A program made the position numbers and the translations under genes. A stretch of 64,000 nucleotides of DNA from Prevotella sp. BV3P1 (GTDB lineage Bacteria; Bacteroidota; Bacteroidia; Bacteroidales; Bacteroidaceae), in assembly GCF_000479005.1 (NCBI RefSeq), contig NZ_AWXC01000062.1, positions 1 to 64,000 of the forward strand. Reading direction: 5' to 3'. The notes beneath the pieces are model-generated. The model did no database searches. It saw only the letters and a program-made list of their open reading frames with translations, and had not been told where the DNA came from. Below, piece after piece: positions 24,866 to 34,732 of the stretch (position 1 is its first letter; every line of letters starts with the position of its first letter).

Positions 24866-25612
24866 TTATTTTTTATTATTGGTTTTAGTTATGTCAAAAA
24901 GATAAGACAGCTTTACTACAATGTTAGACAAGTTGGACTTGGCAAAATAATCTCTTTTGGTATCACCATAGATATTTGCCAACCCATAATAATAACGCGC
25001 ATCAAGCAAGAGATGCCCAACCTTTGGTAACGAATACTCCACCCCGATGCCTGCCACAATTCCATAATCAAACTTGTGTTCCACGGGCATGCTGTATTGT
25101 GTTGTTTCTTTATTGGCTCTATCATTCAGGTTTGCATGGTCCAAGTCAAAGTTTAGACTGGTATTTTCATTCAGCATATAACCGAACTGGGGACCAGCTT
25201 GAAAGAAAAATTGAAAACCTCTGCCCTCTTTTCCCCATGCCAAATGGGCGAAAACGGGTACTTGCATATAGTTAATGGTTCTGCTATATTCTTCGGTGAG
25301 ACCTGTTTCACTGTTCACAACCGGTTGATCTTTCAAGTCAACTATATTTTCTTTCCATCCACCTTGTGTAAAGTTCACCTCAGCATAAATGGAACAAATG
25401 GTTTTGAAATACTTCTCTGATGTATAACGTAACGTGAGTCCTCCTGTCATACCACCATGCAAGCCTTGCGTCACTTTGGGTACGAAGCCGGCATTACTGA
25501 GGACATAGCCGCCATTCACGCCCACAGCAAACTCGTTACGATAGTTGCCTACTTGGGCAAAAAGCCACAAAGGAAACAAGATGAACAGTAGAGAAAATAC
25601 CGATTTTTTCAT
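24866..25612 (-). CDS. PorT-like outer-membrane beta-barrel protein
   Basis: The 248-residue product has a signal peptide (residues 1-19, ending LFA) and a barrel body of alternating strands with many Tyr and Gly, for example FAVGVNGGYVLSNAG, YAEVNFTQGGW and DARYYYGLANIYGD. It matches the general outer-membrane barrel families (OMP_b-brl_2/PorT-like) rather than a specific porin. It does not end in Phe, as it has a short hydrophilic ITKTNNKK tail. It sits between the LysM/PBP1 gene and the POT transporter, with which it is probably cotranscribed. Function unassigned. Confidence 0.82.
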   Translation of the reverse strand: MKKSVFSLLFILFPLWLFAQVGNYRNEFAVGVNGGYVLSNAGFVPKVTQGLHGGMTGGLTLRYTSEKYFKTICSIYAEVNFTQGGWKENIVDLKDQPVVNSETGLTEEYSRTINYMQVPVFAHLAWGKEGRGFQFFFQAGPQFGYMLNENTSLNFDLDHANLNDRANKETTQYSMPVEHKFDYGIVAGIGVEYSLPKVGHLLLDARYYYGLANIYGDTKRDYFAKSNLSNIVVKLSYLFDITKTNNKK

Positions 25613-25637
25613 TTAAAAATCTTTCAAAAGCGATTCA

Positions 25638-27041
25638 TTAATAAGTGATACTCTCGATGGTTCGGTTGCTCTTATAATGAATCAACATGAAATTGGCATT
25701 CTGCCTGCCACCGTTAGCGACCTGCTTGAAATGTAATGGAGTTTGCAATGGCGTATGCATATTCTCCGCTTTGCTTCCTGAGAAGTTCATACCATATCGA
25801 TGAAGTCCCTGACAAAAATAGCTTGCTTGGTCGTAACCTGTTAGTGCAAATCTTGGTAGAGCACCTTGCATCTCTTCCTTAAACCACTGACGATACTTGT
25901 ATTCAATCCGCTTGGTCTGAGGAGAGAGCGCATTATAATAAGCAACTGTCGGTATATAAGTTTCGTACTTGCAGAAGTAATCGAAGTACACTTTCGTATA
26001 CATCAGCCACTCTGTGTAACCAAACAACGACACAGACAGTGCGGGATTGGCTGCCTTCAGTCCATCAATCTTTGCCAGAGCCACATTCAGTTCAGGTGAA
26101 CGGCCGGTGTTCAGAATGACAACATTAGGCTTTGTTAAGCTGAACGACTTTGCAAAAGCTTCCTCGCTCGACTTCAAGTTGGTGATGTTATACTTGATAC
26201 CTTTGGCTTCCAGCTGCTTTCTTAACGGAAAAGTGAAGATGCCTTTTGTACTCGTAGCATCATTACAGTCAATGAATACCGGATGATGGTTAGGGAAACG
26301 ATCCAGGTAAGCACGTATGGCGTCTTGTGCTTGACTGTCTGCCGACTGATATATTTGGAATATCTGAGGATTATTGGCCACCTCATCACCTTCGATAGAG
26401 AACGGAATGACCATTTTAATTCCAAACTTCTTGCAAAAATCTCCCAGATGTTTCACTTGCTTGGTGTATAACGGACCGAAAATAATGTCACAACTTTTGG
26501 CATTCGGATCCAACAACGTTTGGCGGATGTCAACATCAATCGGAACATTCCACGCATGGATATCGGTCGAAATGCCCTTTGCCTTTAAATCATCACATGC
26601 CAGCAACATGCCACGATAATACTCCACCATTCTCCTGCCATCACCATCAACATCGTGCAAAGGTAGCATCACACCGATGCGAATGGCACGCTTGGTAATG
26701 TCCATATTGCTAACCGATTGAGGTTTGGCAGATGCTTTTGTCGCAGGTGTTTGTGTCTTGACCGACCTTGTTGTCGCAGCAGTCTGATTCTTAACAAATG
26801 GTATGAAAACGGTATCCCCTTTCTTTAACTCATATCCTTCTTTTTTCATTTCAGGATTGGCATCCATCAAATCAGGAACGGAAATACCATATTTTCGAGC
26901 AATACCGAATACGGTATCTTTCTTTTTAGCTTCATATATGTCACGCCATTGGTTAACTTGCGCAATGGATTCAATGCTGAAAAGCATTAAAATTGCAAGT
27001 AATATATTTTCAAATATAGATTTCATGTTCATCGTTTTCAT
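25638..27041 (-). CDS. LysM plus PBP1-type ligand-binding protein
   Basis: This 467-residue exported protein combines a signal peptide (MKSIFENILLAILMLFSIESIAQ, the last of three closely spaced Met starts), one LysM peptidoglycan-binding repeat and a periplasmic binding-protein fold. The repeat (about residues 35-82) has DTVFGIARKYGISVPDLMDANP; the binding fold runs from about residue 118 (IGVMLPLHDVDGDGRRMVEYYRG). The fold resembles amino-acid receptor proteins of ABC systems, but no permease is nearby. A TATTTTTG -7 box (27062-27055 on the minus strand) favours the start at 27026 (Met6). It may act as a wall-bound sensor or scaffold; that is inference. Confidence 0.85.
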   Translation of the reverse strand: MKTMNMKSIFENILLAILMLFSIESIAQVNQWRDIYEAKKKDTVFGIARKYGISVPDLMDANPEMKKEGYELKKGDTVFIPFVKNQTAATTRSVKTQTPATKASAKPQSVSNMDITKRAIRIGVMLPLHDVDGDGRRMVEYYRGMLLACDDLKAKGISTDIHAWNVPIDVDIRQTLLDPNAKSCDIIFGPLYTKQVKHLGDFCKKFGIKMVIPFSIEGDEVANNPQIFQIYQSADSQAQDAIRAYLDRFPNHHPVFIDCNDATSTKGIFTFPLRKQLEAKGIKYNITNLKSSEEAFAKSFSLTKPNVVILNTGRSPELNVALAKIDGLKAANPALSVSLFGYTEWLMYTKVYFDYFCKYETYIPTVAYYNALSPQTKRIEYKYRQWFKEEMQGALPRFALTGYDQASYFCQGLHRYGMNFSGSKAENMHTPLQTPLHFKQVANGGRQNANFMLIHYKSNRTIESITY

Positions 27042-27156
27042 CCTTATTTAACTGCAAAAATACAAAAAAATATTCAACACCTCACTATTAGTCATGAATC
27101 TTTTACTATCTTTGTCTTCGGATTGCACCATTCTCATTGTTCAAAACGAATCAAAA

Positions 27157-27876
27157 ATGAAAATTAAGACAGCCCTATTCATCCTCTTGCTGCTAACCTC
27201 TTTGCACATTATAGCACAAGAGACACCCACGATAAGTCCATCTGCCGTCTTCACAACAGTAGATGGCGAAACGAGTGAGGCGGTCACCGAATTTAGTGGT
27301 TCAGCACCTTTACAGGCCAAATTTTCTGCAAATGTAGCAAACCAAGGCGACTGGAACGCTTATTACGAATGGCGATTTGCCCTTGAAGGTGAAGAGAAAC
27401 CATATCTCATACGCTACGAACAAGATACTGAAGCGACTTTCACCAAGGCAGGGTCGCATCGAGTTGTGCTCTACGCCATCTTCACTCATGACACTGACTC
27501 GGTGAAGTATACGGAGGAATATTGGGCTGACGCATCACCGATAACTGTTTCTATTTCAGAAAGTAAGCTGGAAATGCCTAATGCTTTTTCTCCTAATGGT
27601 GATGGCATCAATGACATCTATAAAGCCAAAGACGGCTGGCAAAGTCTGACAGAGTTCAAGGCATACATTTTTAACCGGTGGGGACAAAAGTTGTTCGAGT
27701 GGACAAATCCAGCCGATGGTTGGAATGGAAAGTTCCAAGGCAAAGACGTGAAGCAAGGCGTTTACTTCTGTTTAGTCAAAGCAAAGGGTGCCGACGGAAG
27801 AACCTTCAACATCAAAACAGACGTGAATTTACTGAGAGGATACAATGAAGATGGTGGCACCAAGATGGGTAAATAA
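27157..27876 (+). CDS. Secreted protein with CHU_C / type B T9SS C-terminal domain
   Basis: The 239-residue product has a signal peptide ([21 protein letters not shown]) and a PKD-like middle ([19 protein letters not shown]). Its C-terminal gliding-motility-type domain has [39 protein letters not shown] and [13 protein letters not shown]. This domain marks type B cargo of the Bacteroidota type IX secretion system. The start at 27157 follows a TATCTTTG -7 box at 27107-27114; an upstream in-frame ATG precedes that box and is rejected. The stop lies 27 nt before uvrA, so the two may share a transcript. No enzymatic domain is seen. Confidence 0.85.
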   Translation: MKIKTALFILLLLTSLHIIAQETPTISPSAVFTTVDGETSEAVTEFSGSAPLQAKFSANVANQGDWNAYYEWRFALEGEEKPYLIRYEQDTEATFTKAGSHRVVLYAIFTHDTDSVKYTEEYWADASPITVSISESKLEMPNAFSPNGDGINDIYKAKDGWQSLTEFKAYIFNRWGQKLFEWTNPADGWNGKFQGKDVKQGVYFCLVKAKGADGRTFNIKTDVNLLRGYNEDGGTKMGK

Positions 27877-27903
27877 AACAATTTAGGAAGCAACAAGATA
27901 CAA

Positions 27904-30732
27904 ATGACTCGCGAAGACGAAAAGATTAATATATGGGGTGCACGCGTACACAATCTTAAGAACATCGATGTAGAGATTCCACGCAATGCACTCACCGTTA
28001 TTACAGGCTTATCAGGTTCAGGAAAATCATCCTTGGCATTCGACACTATTTTTGCCGAAGGACAACGAAGGTATATCGAAACGTTCTCGGCATACGCCAG
28101 AAACTTCCTCGGTAACCTGGAAAGACCCGACGTAGATAAAATCACAGGACTATCTCCTGTCATCAGCATCGAGCAGAAAACCACCAATAAAAGTCCCCGC
28201 TCTACTGTAGGTACAACCACTGAAATATACGACTACCTGCGCCTTCTCTATGCCCGAGCCGGTACGGCATACAGCTATCTGTCGGGTGAAAAAATGATAA
28301 AATACACCGAGGAGAAGGTTATTGAGATGATTCTCAACGACTATGCGGACAAGCGCATCTATATTTTGGCTCCCTTGGTAAAGCAAAGAAAAGGCCACTA
28401 TCGCGAACTTTTCGAGAGTATGCGGCGCAAAGGCTATCTTTATATGCGGGTAGATGGAGAAATCACGGAGATTGTTCGCGGCATGAAGGTTGACCGGTAC
28501 AAGAACCACAACATTGAGGTGGTGATCGACAAGTTGCAGGTGCGTGGCAAAGATGATGAGCGACTGAAGAAAACAGTACAGATAGCCATGAGGCAAGGCG
28601 ACGGTGTCATCATGATTATGGACAAAGAAACGGGCGAGATACGCAACTTCTCTAAACGCCTCATGGACCCCGTCAGCGGCATTTCATACGGTGAACCAGC
28701 GCCCAACATTTTCTCTTTCAACTCGCCAGAGGGTGCCTGTCAGCGTTGCAAAGGTTTGGGCTATGTCAACGAGATTGACCTTTCAAAAGTCATTCCGAAT
28801 GATAAACTTAGCATACATGATGGTGCCATCGTTCCATTGGGTAAATACAAGAACCAGATGATATTCTGGCAAATCGATGCCATCTTGCACAAATACGACC
28901 TGACACTCAAAACTCCATTCAAAGACATACCGCAGGATGTGGTTGACGAAATACTTTACGGAAGCCTTGAAAACATCAAGATTTCCAAAGACTTAGTTCG
29001 TACCAGCAGTGACTATTTTGTGACTTTTGAAGGCATCATCAAATACCTGCGTACGGTCATGGAGAATGATGATTCGACAGCCGGGCAAAAATGGGCAGAC
29101 CAGTTTCTTGCCACGACCACTTGTCCTGAATGCAACGGGATGAGGCTCAAGCGAGAATCGTTGTCGTACAAGATATGGAACCGAAACATTTCAGAGATTG
29201 CCAACCTCGACATCACCGAACTGAAAGAGTGGCTCGACCATGTGGAGGAACATCTGGACAAACAGCAAAGAGCCATTGCTACAGAGATAGTGAAGGAATT
29301 GAGAGCACGCGTGAGCTTCTTACTGGAAGTTGGTCTCGACTATCTTTCACTCAACCGCGCATCTGCCTCTTTGTCCGGAGGCGAGAGCCAGCGCATCAGA
29401 CTGGCCACTCAAATTGGCTCACAACTGGTCAATGTGCTGTATATTCTCGACGAACCCAGCATTGGTTTGCACCAAAGAGATAACGAACGGCTCATCCACT
29501 CACTGAAAGAATTACGCGACATGGGCAACTCTGTCATTGTCGTGGAACACGATAAAGACATGATGTTGGCTGCCGATTACATTATAGACATTGGCCCAAA
29601 GGCTGGACGCAAAGGAGGTGAGGTTGTCTTTCAAGGCACTCCGCAGCAAATGCTCCAGCAACATACCATCACGGCCGATTATCTAAATGGTAAACGAGCC
29701 ATTGAGTTACCCGCGAAACGGCGCGAAGGCAACGGCAAAAGCATTTGGGTAAAGGGAGCAAAAGGTAACAACCTGAAGGACATTGACGTGGAGTTTCCGC
29801 TTGGAAAACTCATTGTCGTCACGGGTGTGTCTGGCTCTGGCAAGTCCACTCTCATCAACGAAACGCTGCAACCCATACTGTCGAAGCATTTTTATCGTTC
29901 GCTGAAAAAGCCTATGCCGTACGATTCGATAGAAGGCATCGACTATATAGATAAGGTGGTGGATGTAGATCAAAGTCCGTTAGGGCGAACTCCTCGCAGC
30001 AACCCAGCCACCTATACGGGCGTGTTCAGTGACATTCGGTCGCTCTTCGTCAACCTACCTGAGGCTAAAATACGTGGTTACAAACCTGGACGCTTTTCGT
30101 TTAACGTGAAAGGTGGACGATGTGAGGCCTGCGGTGGCAATGGTTACAAGACGATAGAAATGAACTTTCTGCCCGATGTGATGGTGCCATGCGAGGTTTG
30201 CCATGGCAAACGCTACAACCGCGAGACACTTGAAGTGAGATATAAGGGCAAAAGCATTGCCGACGTGCTGGATATGACCATCAATCAGGCAGTAGAATTT
30301 TTCGATGCCGTGCCTAACATTCTACACAAAATCAAAACCATTCAGGATGTTGGCTTAGGCTACATCAAATTGGGACAGCCCTCCACTACCCTTTCGGGCG
30401 GTGAGAGTCAGCGGGTGAAGTTGGCTACCGAATTATCTAAACGCGACACGGGAAAAACGCTGTACATCCTTGATGAGCCAACCACAGGACTGCACTTCGA
30501 GGACATCCGCATCTTGATGGACGTGCTTCAACAATTGGTTGATCGCGGTAACACGGTTATCATCATCGAACACAACCTGGATGTCATCAAGTTGGCCGAT
30601 TACATCATTGACATGGGACCAGAGGGTGGACGTGGCGGCGGCATGGTTTTAACCACGGGAACGCCTGAAGAAGTGGCCAAAAGCCGTAAAGGACACACCC
30701 CAAAATTCTTAAAACAAGAACTTAAAGGCTAA
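27904..30732 (+). CDS. uvrA: Excinuclease ABC subunit A
   Basis: The 942-residue DNA damage recognition ATPase of nucleotide excision repair has two ABC modules. Walker A motifs are GLSGSGKSS (35-43) and GVSGSGKST in the second half. The ABC signatures are [13 protein letters not shown] and [13 protein letters not shown]. Zinc-binding cysteine pairs are visible at CQRCKG, CPECNG and CEACGG...CEVCHG. Length is typical of the family. It begins 27 nt after a secreted-protein gene and ends at a clear terminator. Confidence 0.98.
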   Translation: MTREDEKINIWGARVHNLKNIDVEIPRNALTVITGLSGSGKSSLAFDTIFAEGQRRYIETFSAYARNFLGNLERPDVDKITGLSPVISIEQKTTNKSPRSTVGTTTEIYDYLRLLYARAGTAYSYLSGEKMIKYTEEKVIEMILNDYADKRIYILAPLVKQRKGHYRELFESMRRKGYLYMRVDGEITEIVRGMKVDRYKNHNIEVVIDKLQVRGKDDERLKKTVQIAMRQGDGVIMIMDKETGEIRNFSKRLMDPVSGISYGEPAPNIFSFNSPEGACQRCKGLGYVNEIDLSKVIPNDKLSIHDGAIVPLGKYKNQMIFWQIDAILHKYDLTLKTPFKDIPQDVVDEILYGSLENIKISKDLVRTSSDYFVTFEGIIKYLRTVMENDDSTAGQKWADQFLATTTCPECNGMRLKRESLSYKIWNRNISEIANLDITELKEWLDHVEEHLDKQQRAIATEIVKELRARVSFLLEVGLDYLSLNRASASLSGGESQRIRLATQIGSQLVNVLYILDEPSIGLHQRDNERLIHSLKELRDMGNSVIVVEHDKDMMLAADYIIDIGPKAGRKGGEVVFQGTPQQMLQQHTITADYLNGKRAIELPAKRREGNGKSIWVKGAKGNNLKDIDVEFPLGKLIVVTGVSGSGKSTLINETLQPILSKHFYRSLKKPMPYDSIEGIDYIDKVVDVDQSPLGRTPRSNPATYTGVFSDIRSLFVNLPEAKIRGYKPGRFSFNVKGGRCEACGGNGYKTIEMNFLPDVMVPCEVCHGKRYNRETLEVRYKGKSIADVLDMTINQAVEFFDAVPNILHKIKTIQDVGLGYIKLGQPSTTLSGGESQRVKLATELSKRDTGKTLYILDEPTTGLHFEDIRILMDVLQQLVDRGNTVIIIEHNLDVIKLADYIIDMGPEGGRGGGMVLTTGTPEEVAKSRKGHTPKFLKQELKG

Positions 30733-30763
30733 CCCCTCTTCCGAGAGAGCCAGCCTAATTTCA

Positions 30764-30797
30764 TGGAAGCAGGCACGTGCCCGCTTCCATATTTTAT
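30764..30797 (+). terminator. Terminator after uvrA
   Basis: Arms TGGAAGC (30764-30770) and GCTTCCA (30783-30789) enclose the palindrome GGCACGTGCC and are followed by TATTTTATT. Confidence 0.8.
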
Positions 30798-30809
30798 TAT
30801 ACCTAAATA

Positions 30810-31220
30810 TTACAAATATTTTGGAGACTCACCGTATTGATTGGCCTCTATATCTGAATCTTGGCAGCACCAAACAATCAATAAGATACTTCCAATCAAC
30901 GGAATGATTCCCCAAAGAATATTCCAACCGCTTTTGTTAATGTCATGCAAGCGACGAACTGTAACAGCTAAATTGGGTAAGAACAATACGAGTGCCGCAA
31001 TACAATAAATCGCTCCGTAAAAGGCGTACTCAATGGTGATGCCAAAAAGGCTATCCAATACAGCAGCTGCAATTAAAACCAAACTGTAAAACAACACGAA
31101 CCACCAATACTCTGACCGGCGCGCACGCCCCTTAAAGGTTGCATACTTGTTAAAAACTTGACGAACGGCATCGGTAAACGACAGCTTGGGCGATGCCTCA
31201 CGAATAGAATTTTGTTCCAT
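30810..31220 (-). CDS. DUF805 membrane protein
   Basis: The 136-residue product is a DUF805/YhaH-type inner-membrane protein. It has an FKGRARRSEYWWFVLFYSL motif ahead of the first helix, four hydrophobic segments and the RRLHDINKSGWN motif (about residue 97), then IPLIGSILLIVW. The start at MEQNSIRE (31220) is chosen by family length; a longer frame to 31283 exists. The promoter at 31352-31383 leaves a leader of about 125 nt to 31220. Function unknown. Confidence 0.85.
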   Translation of the reverse strand: MEQNSIREASPKLSFTDAVRQVFNKYATFKGRARRSEYWWFVLFYSLVLIAAAVLDSLFGITIEYAFYGAIYCIAALVLFLPNLAVTVRRLHDINKSGWNILWGIIPLIGSILLIVWCCQDSDIEANQYGESPKYL

Positions 31221-31351
31221 AGTTTTATTTTTTAATAGGTACAATTTCATTATACCCTGGTTATTAAGATGTTTAAAGAACAACAGAAGTTTAAAATTTT
31301 ACTTTTATTAAAAGTGCTTTGCAATATAGCTATACACGCATTCTCTTAGGA

Positions 31352-31383
31352 CAAAGTTAGCTTTAAATATTCAATATAACAAC
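31352..31383 (-). promoter_or_regulatory. Promoter of the DUF805 gene
   Basis: On the minus strand GTTG (31383-31380), 20 nt and TAACTTTG (31359-31352) fit the consensus. The long leader (62 nt to 31283 or 125 nt to 31220) leaves the start codon choice open. Confidence 0.65.
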
Positions 31384-31642
31384 TCTTTAACTCAAAATTT
31401 TTAAAGAAAAAAGCATCAATTAGCTGGAGTAAATACATATTAATTCTGACAGTGTACTATTCGTATTCGAGATTTCACAAGTACCGATCTACTGCCTTCA
31501 TATTGTCGTCCTTTCAATAGCCATGAGTTTGGTCATCAATCTACATGACTTTAGCGTTCAATCTGTATGACTTTGGATACCAATTAGCATGAGTTTACCT
31601 GAGGTAGAATACATGCCTGTTATTAAGGGTGTTCACGCAACG
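31384..31642. other. Intergenic stretch with a 22-bp repeat array
   Basis: Between the DUF805 promoter and the nuo terminator there is no gene. The only structure seen is the 22-bp-period array at 31522-31596. Confidence 0.5.
31522..31596 (+). repeat. Degenerate 22-bp tandem repeats
   Basis: Units start at 31522, 31544, 31566 and 31588 (partial) with exact 22-bp spacing. Each begins YATGASTTT and the first two end CAATCTR. The core ATGACTTTGG with CAA is shared with the array at 53292-53357, which has the same period. Confidence 0.75.
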
Positions 31643-31698
31643 AAAAAAGTCCCTACCCGATGGTATTTCAAATACCAAAGGTTAGGGACTTTATTTAT
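31643..31698 (-). terminator. Terminator of the nuo operon
   Basis: Arms AAAGTCCCTA (31646-31655) and TAGGGACTTT (31683-31692) enclose an inner TGGTATTT/AAATACCA stem. On the minus strand the stem is followed by a T run, 17 nt beyond the nuoN stop. Confidence 0.88.
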
Positions 31699-31714
31699 GT
31701 ATATATTCGTAAAA

Positions 31715-33196
31715 CTACGAAATGGCTACCGAAGCCGCATGTATCCAATCGAATACCATGTAGCACACGCCAAACAACACTACACCGGCTGTGCATACAG
31801 CCAATGCCAACTTGGTATTGGCGTGGCTCTTGAACGTGGGCAACGGATTTTCACTTTTCTTGATGTACATCGCCTTCACTATCAAGAGATAATAATACAA
31901 GGAGATGACCGTATTGATTAACGCGATGAACAACACAATGTACGCCCATGCCCCTACTGAAGTGCTTAAATCGGCATCCTGCACGGCTGCCATAAAGATA
32001 AAGAACTTAGAGAACATTCCCGCAAATGGTGGAATACCGCCCAACGAGAACAACGCCAAGGTCATGAGGAACGCCAGCTTGGGGTTGGTTTGGTAAAAAC
32101 CATTGTAACTGTCCATCATCACCGTACCGTTGTTATGTTCCTCTACCGCACTGATAATGGTAAACACTGCCATGTTGGCTACCACGTAAATCAACACATA
32201 GAAGCTCAATGCAGTGACACTCAACGCCGAGTTACCAGCAATCGCCAAAACAATATAACCTGCCTGAGAGATAGAACTGAACGCCATGAAGCGTTTCAGG
32301 TTGGTTTGACGAATGGCGAACAAGTTGGCTACCGTGATTGACAACACAATAACGATGTACAACAAATATTGCCAATAGATGACCATGGGGGCAAAAACTT
32401 TCATCAAGATAGTGCAAAGGGCAAAAGCTGCTGCACCTTTACTCACTACCGAGAGATAGCCAGTAACGGTGGTTGGCGCACCTTGGTACGAGTCGGCTGT
32501 CCAGAAATGGAAAGGCACCAAGCTAATCTTAAAGCCCAATCCACTGAAAAAGAACACCATGCCAAGAATGGTAAACGGTGTGGCAGTGAGCTGAGTGGCA
32601 ATGTCTTCAAAGTAAAGCGTGCCTACCGCACCATAGATAAAGCTGATACCGTAGAGCATCACTCCACTTGAGAAGGTGGCTGTCAATATGAATTTGGCTC
32701 CTGCTTCGGCTGAGTCGTGACGATATTTGTCAAACGCAACCAAGCAAGCCATAGGTACGCTCGCCATTTCCAAGCCCAAGAAAAAGAGCAAGAAATGGTT
32801 GGCACTTACCATCATGTTCATTCCCAACAGCGTTGCTATCACCAATAAGTAGAACTCTCCCTCCTTAAAAGCGGTATCGGGACGCGACAACCATTCTTTG
32901 GACTGAATGAGAACGATGAGCGTTCCAAAAGCCAAAATCGTCTTGATCACCCCAATGGCAGGCGTAGCGATGTACATTCCTCCAAAAACAGTGTGCGTTT
33001 CTATAGGGAACAGGTTGATGAGGATGTGCGCAAACATAAGCAGACAAATCATGGGATTGAACCATGAGCGACGCTTGTCGGTGGGCGCAAGCGTCCTAAT
33101 CTTCTGCGATGTAGCAAAGTCGACAACAAACGTAACCAGCAAAAGCACCACTAAGGTGACCTCTGGCATCATATATAGGAATTGACTGTAATTCAT
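31715..33196 (-). CDS. nuoN: Complex I subunit N
   Basis: The 493-residue antiporter-like membrane subunit is the last gene of the nuo operon. The proton-channel motif region is visible as [20 protein letters not shown], with the conserved Glu in helix 5. Further landmarks are [36 protein letters not shown] and [18 protein letters not shown]. It translocates protons (or sodium) as part of the membrane arm of the quinone reductase. A 13-nt gap separates it from nuoM, and a strong terminator follows. Confidence 0.95.
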   Translation of the reverse strand: MNYSQFLYMMPEVTLVVLLLVTFVVDFATSQKIRTLAPTDKRRSWFNPMICLLMFAHILINLFPIETHTVFGGMYIATPAIGVIKTILAFGTLIVLIQSKEWLSRPDTAFKEGEFYLLVIATLLGMNMMVSANHFLLFFLGLEMASVPMACLVAFDKYRHDSAEAGAKFILTATFSSGVMLYGISFIYGAVGTLYFEDIATQLTATPFTILGMVFFFSGLGFKISLVPFHFWTADSYQGAPTTVTGYLSVVSKGAAAFALCTILMKVFAPMVIYWQYLLYIVIVLSITVANLFAIRQTNLKRFMAFSSISQAGYIVLAIAGNSALSVTALSFYVLIYVVANMAVFTIISAVEEHNNGTVMMDSYNGFYQTNPKLAFLMTLALFSLGGIPPFAGMFSKFFIFMAAVQDADLSTSVGAWAYIVLFIALINTVISLYYYLLIVKAMYIKKSENPLPTFKSHANTKLALAVCTAGVVLFGVCYMVFDWIHAASVAIS

Positions 33197-33209
33197 CTTC
33201 TTCTAAACT

Positions 33210-34694
33210 TTAGTGTATTATATTGAGTAGGATAGGTCCTACGGCATCATTGATGACATTGCTTGCCCACAGAGGTGCGATACCTAAGCCAGCTACACAG
33301 AATATCAAACACATCACAGCCACACGTTCGTCCCATGTAGCATCAGTGAGTTGCTCAAAATGAGGATTGGCTACCTTCTGATAAAGTATCTTTCCAACAA
33401 CACGCAAGATATAAACTGCGGTGACAACAATGGAGGTACAAGCGATAATAGTAGCGGTGCGGTGAAAGGTGTCGTTATTGGCAAACGAGCCTACAAAGAT
33501 AGTCATCTCCGCAACGAAGCCCGAGAAACCAGGTAATCCCAAGTTCGCCAAACCTGCCACTACATAACCTACACCCAAGAAAGGCATGATTTTCATCAAT
33601 CCGCCCAACTGACGAACATCACGAGTATGCGTACGTCCGTAAATCATACCAATGAGCGCAAAGAACAAAGCGGTCATCAAACCGTGCGAGAGCATTTGGA
33701 GAATGGCTCCCGTACAAGCGGTTTTGGTCATCATCAACAGGGCGAACAACACCAAACCACAGTGACTTACCGAAGAATAGGCGTTGATATATTTCAAGTC
33801 GGTTTGCACACAAGCCGAGAGAGCACCATAGACAACAGAGATGGTGGTGAGGATAAGGAAGATCCAAGCCAACTCTTGTGCCGCCTCGGGCAACAAGAAC
33901 ATAGCGATGCGAAAACAACCGTAGCCTCCCAACTTCATCAACACACCAGCATGGAGCATAGAAACAGCGGTGGGTGCTGAAGCATGTCCATCGGGTGACC
34001 ATGTGTGGAAAGGAAACAAAGCGCCTAACACACCGAAGCCAATGAATATCAATGGGAAAAATATCTTCTGAACATCAACAGGGATATTGTGCAGGGCAGC
34101 AATCTCAAGCACGTTCATCGTGGTGGCTCCACTATAGAAATAAATGCCCAAGATACCGATAATCAGCAAGGCACTTCCGCCCATGAGCATCAACGTCAAC
34201 TTCATAGCGGCATATTCTTTAGGACCACTACCCCATACACCTATAAGCAGATACATCGGGATAAGTGCCACCTCGTAGAACATGAACATGGTAAATAAAT
34301 CGATAGAGATAAAGAAGCCAAACACACCAATGCTCAACAAGGTAAACCAAAGGAAGTATTCTTTAGTCATGGGCTTGAGCTGCCAAGAGGCAAAGGTACC
34401 CGTAAAGACGATGATACTCGATAAGAGCAACATGACAACCGAGATACCATCCACTCCTACCGTGTAGGCTATGTTGAGCGGTTTGAACCAAGGTGCACTG
34501 TACATAAACAGCATGGCTTCGGTATTTCCTGCTTGACGCATTTGGATAAATGCAATAGTAAGCCAAACAGAGAGTGCCAGCAAAGCGGTAGAGCCAGCCA
34601 CCATGACACCACGTACTTGACGGATGTTGCGAGCCAACCAAAGCCCGAACAACATCAAGACGGGAATAACGACGAATAATGTTAATATACTCAT
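33210..34694 (-). CDS. nuoM: Complex I subunit M
   Basis: The 494-residue membrane-arm antiporter-like subunit has the conserved FYEVALIPMYLLIGVWG segment with the key helix-5 Glu. It also has PFHTWSPDGHASAPTAVSML and KYINAYSSVSHCGLVLFAL, all diagnostic of NuoM. About 14 hydrophobic helices are visible and the length is normal. It lies between nuoL (38 nt gap) and nuoN (13 nt gap). Confidence 0.95.
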   Translation of the reverse strand: MSILTLFVVIPVLMLFGLWLARNIRQVRGVMVAGSTALLALSVWLTIAFIQMRQAGNTEAMLFMYSAPWFKPLNIAYTVGVDGISVVMLLLSSIIVFTGTFASWQLKPMTKEYFLWFTLLSIGVFGFFISIDLFTMFMFYEVALIPMYLLIGVWGSGPKEYAAMKLTLMLMGGSALLIIGILGIYFYSGATTMNVLEIAALHNIPVDVQKIFFPLIFIGFGVLGALFPFHTWSPDGHASAPTAVSMLHAGVLMKLGGYGCFRIAMFLLPEAAQELAWIFLILTTISVVYGALSACVQTDLKYINAYSSVSHCGLVLFALLMMTKTACTGAILQMLSHGLMTALFFALIGMIYGRTHTRDVRQLGGLMKIMPFLGVGYVVAGLANLGLPGFSGFVAEMTIFVGSFANNDTFHRTATIIACTSIVVTAVYILRVVGKILYQKVANPHFEQLTDATWDERVAVMCLIFCVAGLGIAPLWASNVINDAVGPILLNIIH

Positions 34695-34732
34695 TTTTGT
34701 ATTTTATTCATTAAATCTTTCTAACTAAAGCA

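Noticed and set aside
31522..31596. Possible CRISPR array
   Set aside because: Repeats are contiguous at 22 bp with no unique spacers and no cas genes nearby.
31589..31921. 110-codon plus-strand frame at the end of the nuo operon
   Set aside because: It runs through the nuo terminator hairpin and into nuoN antisense.
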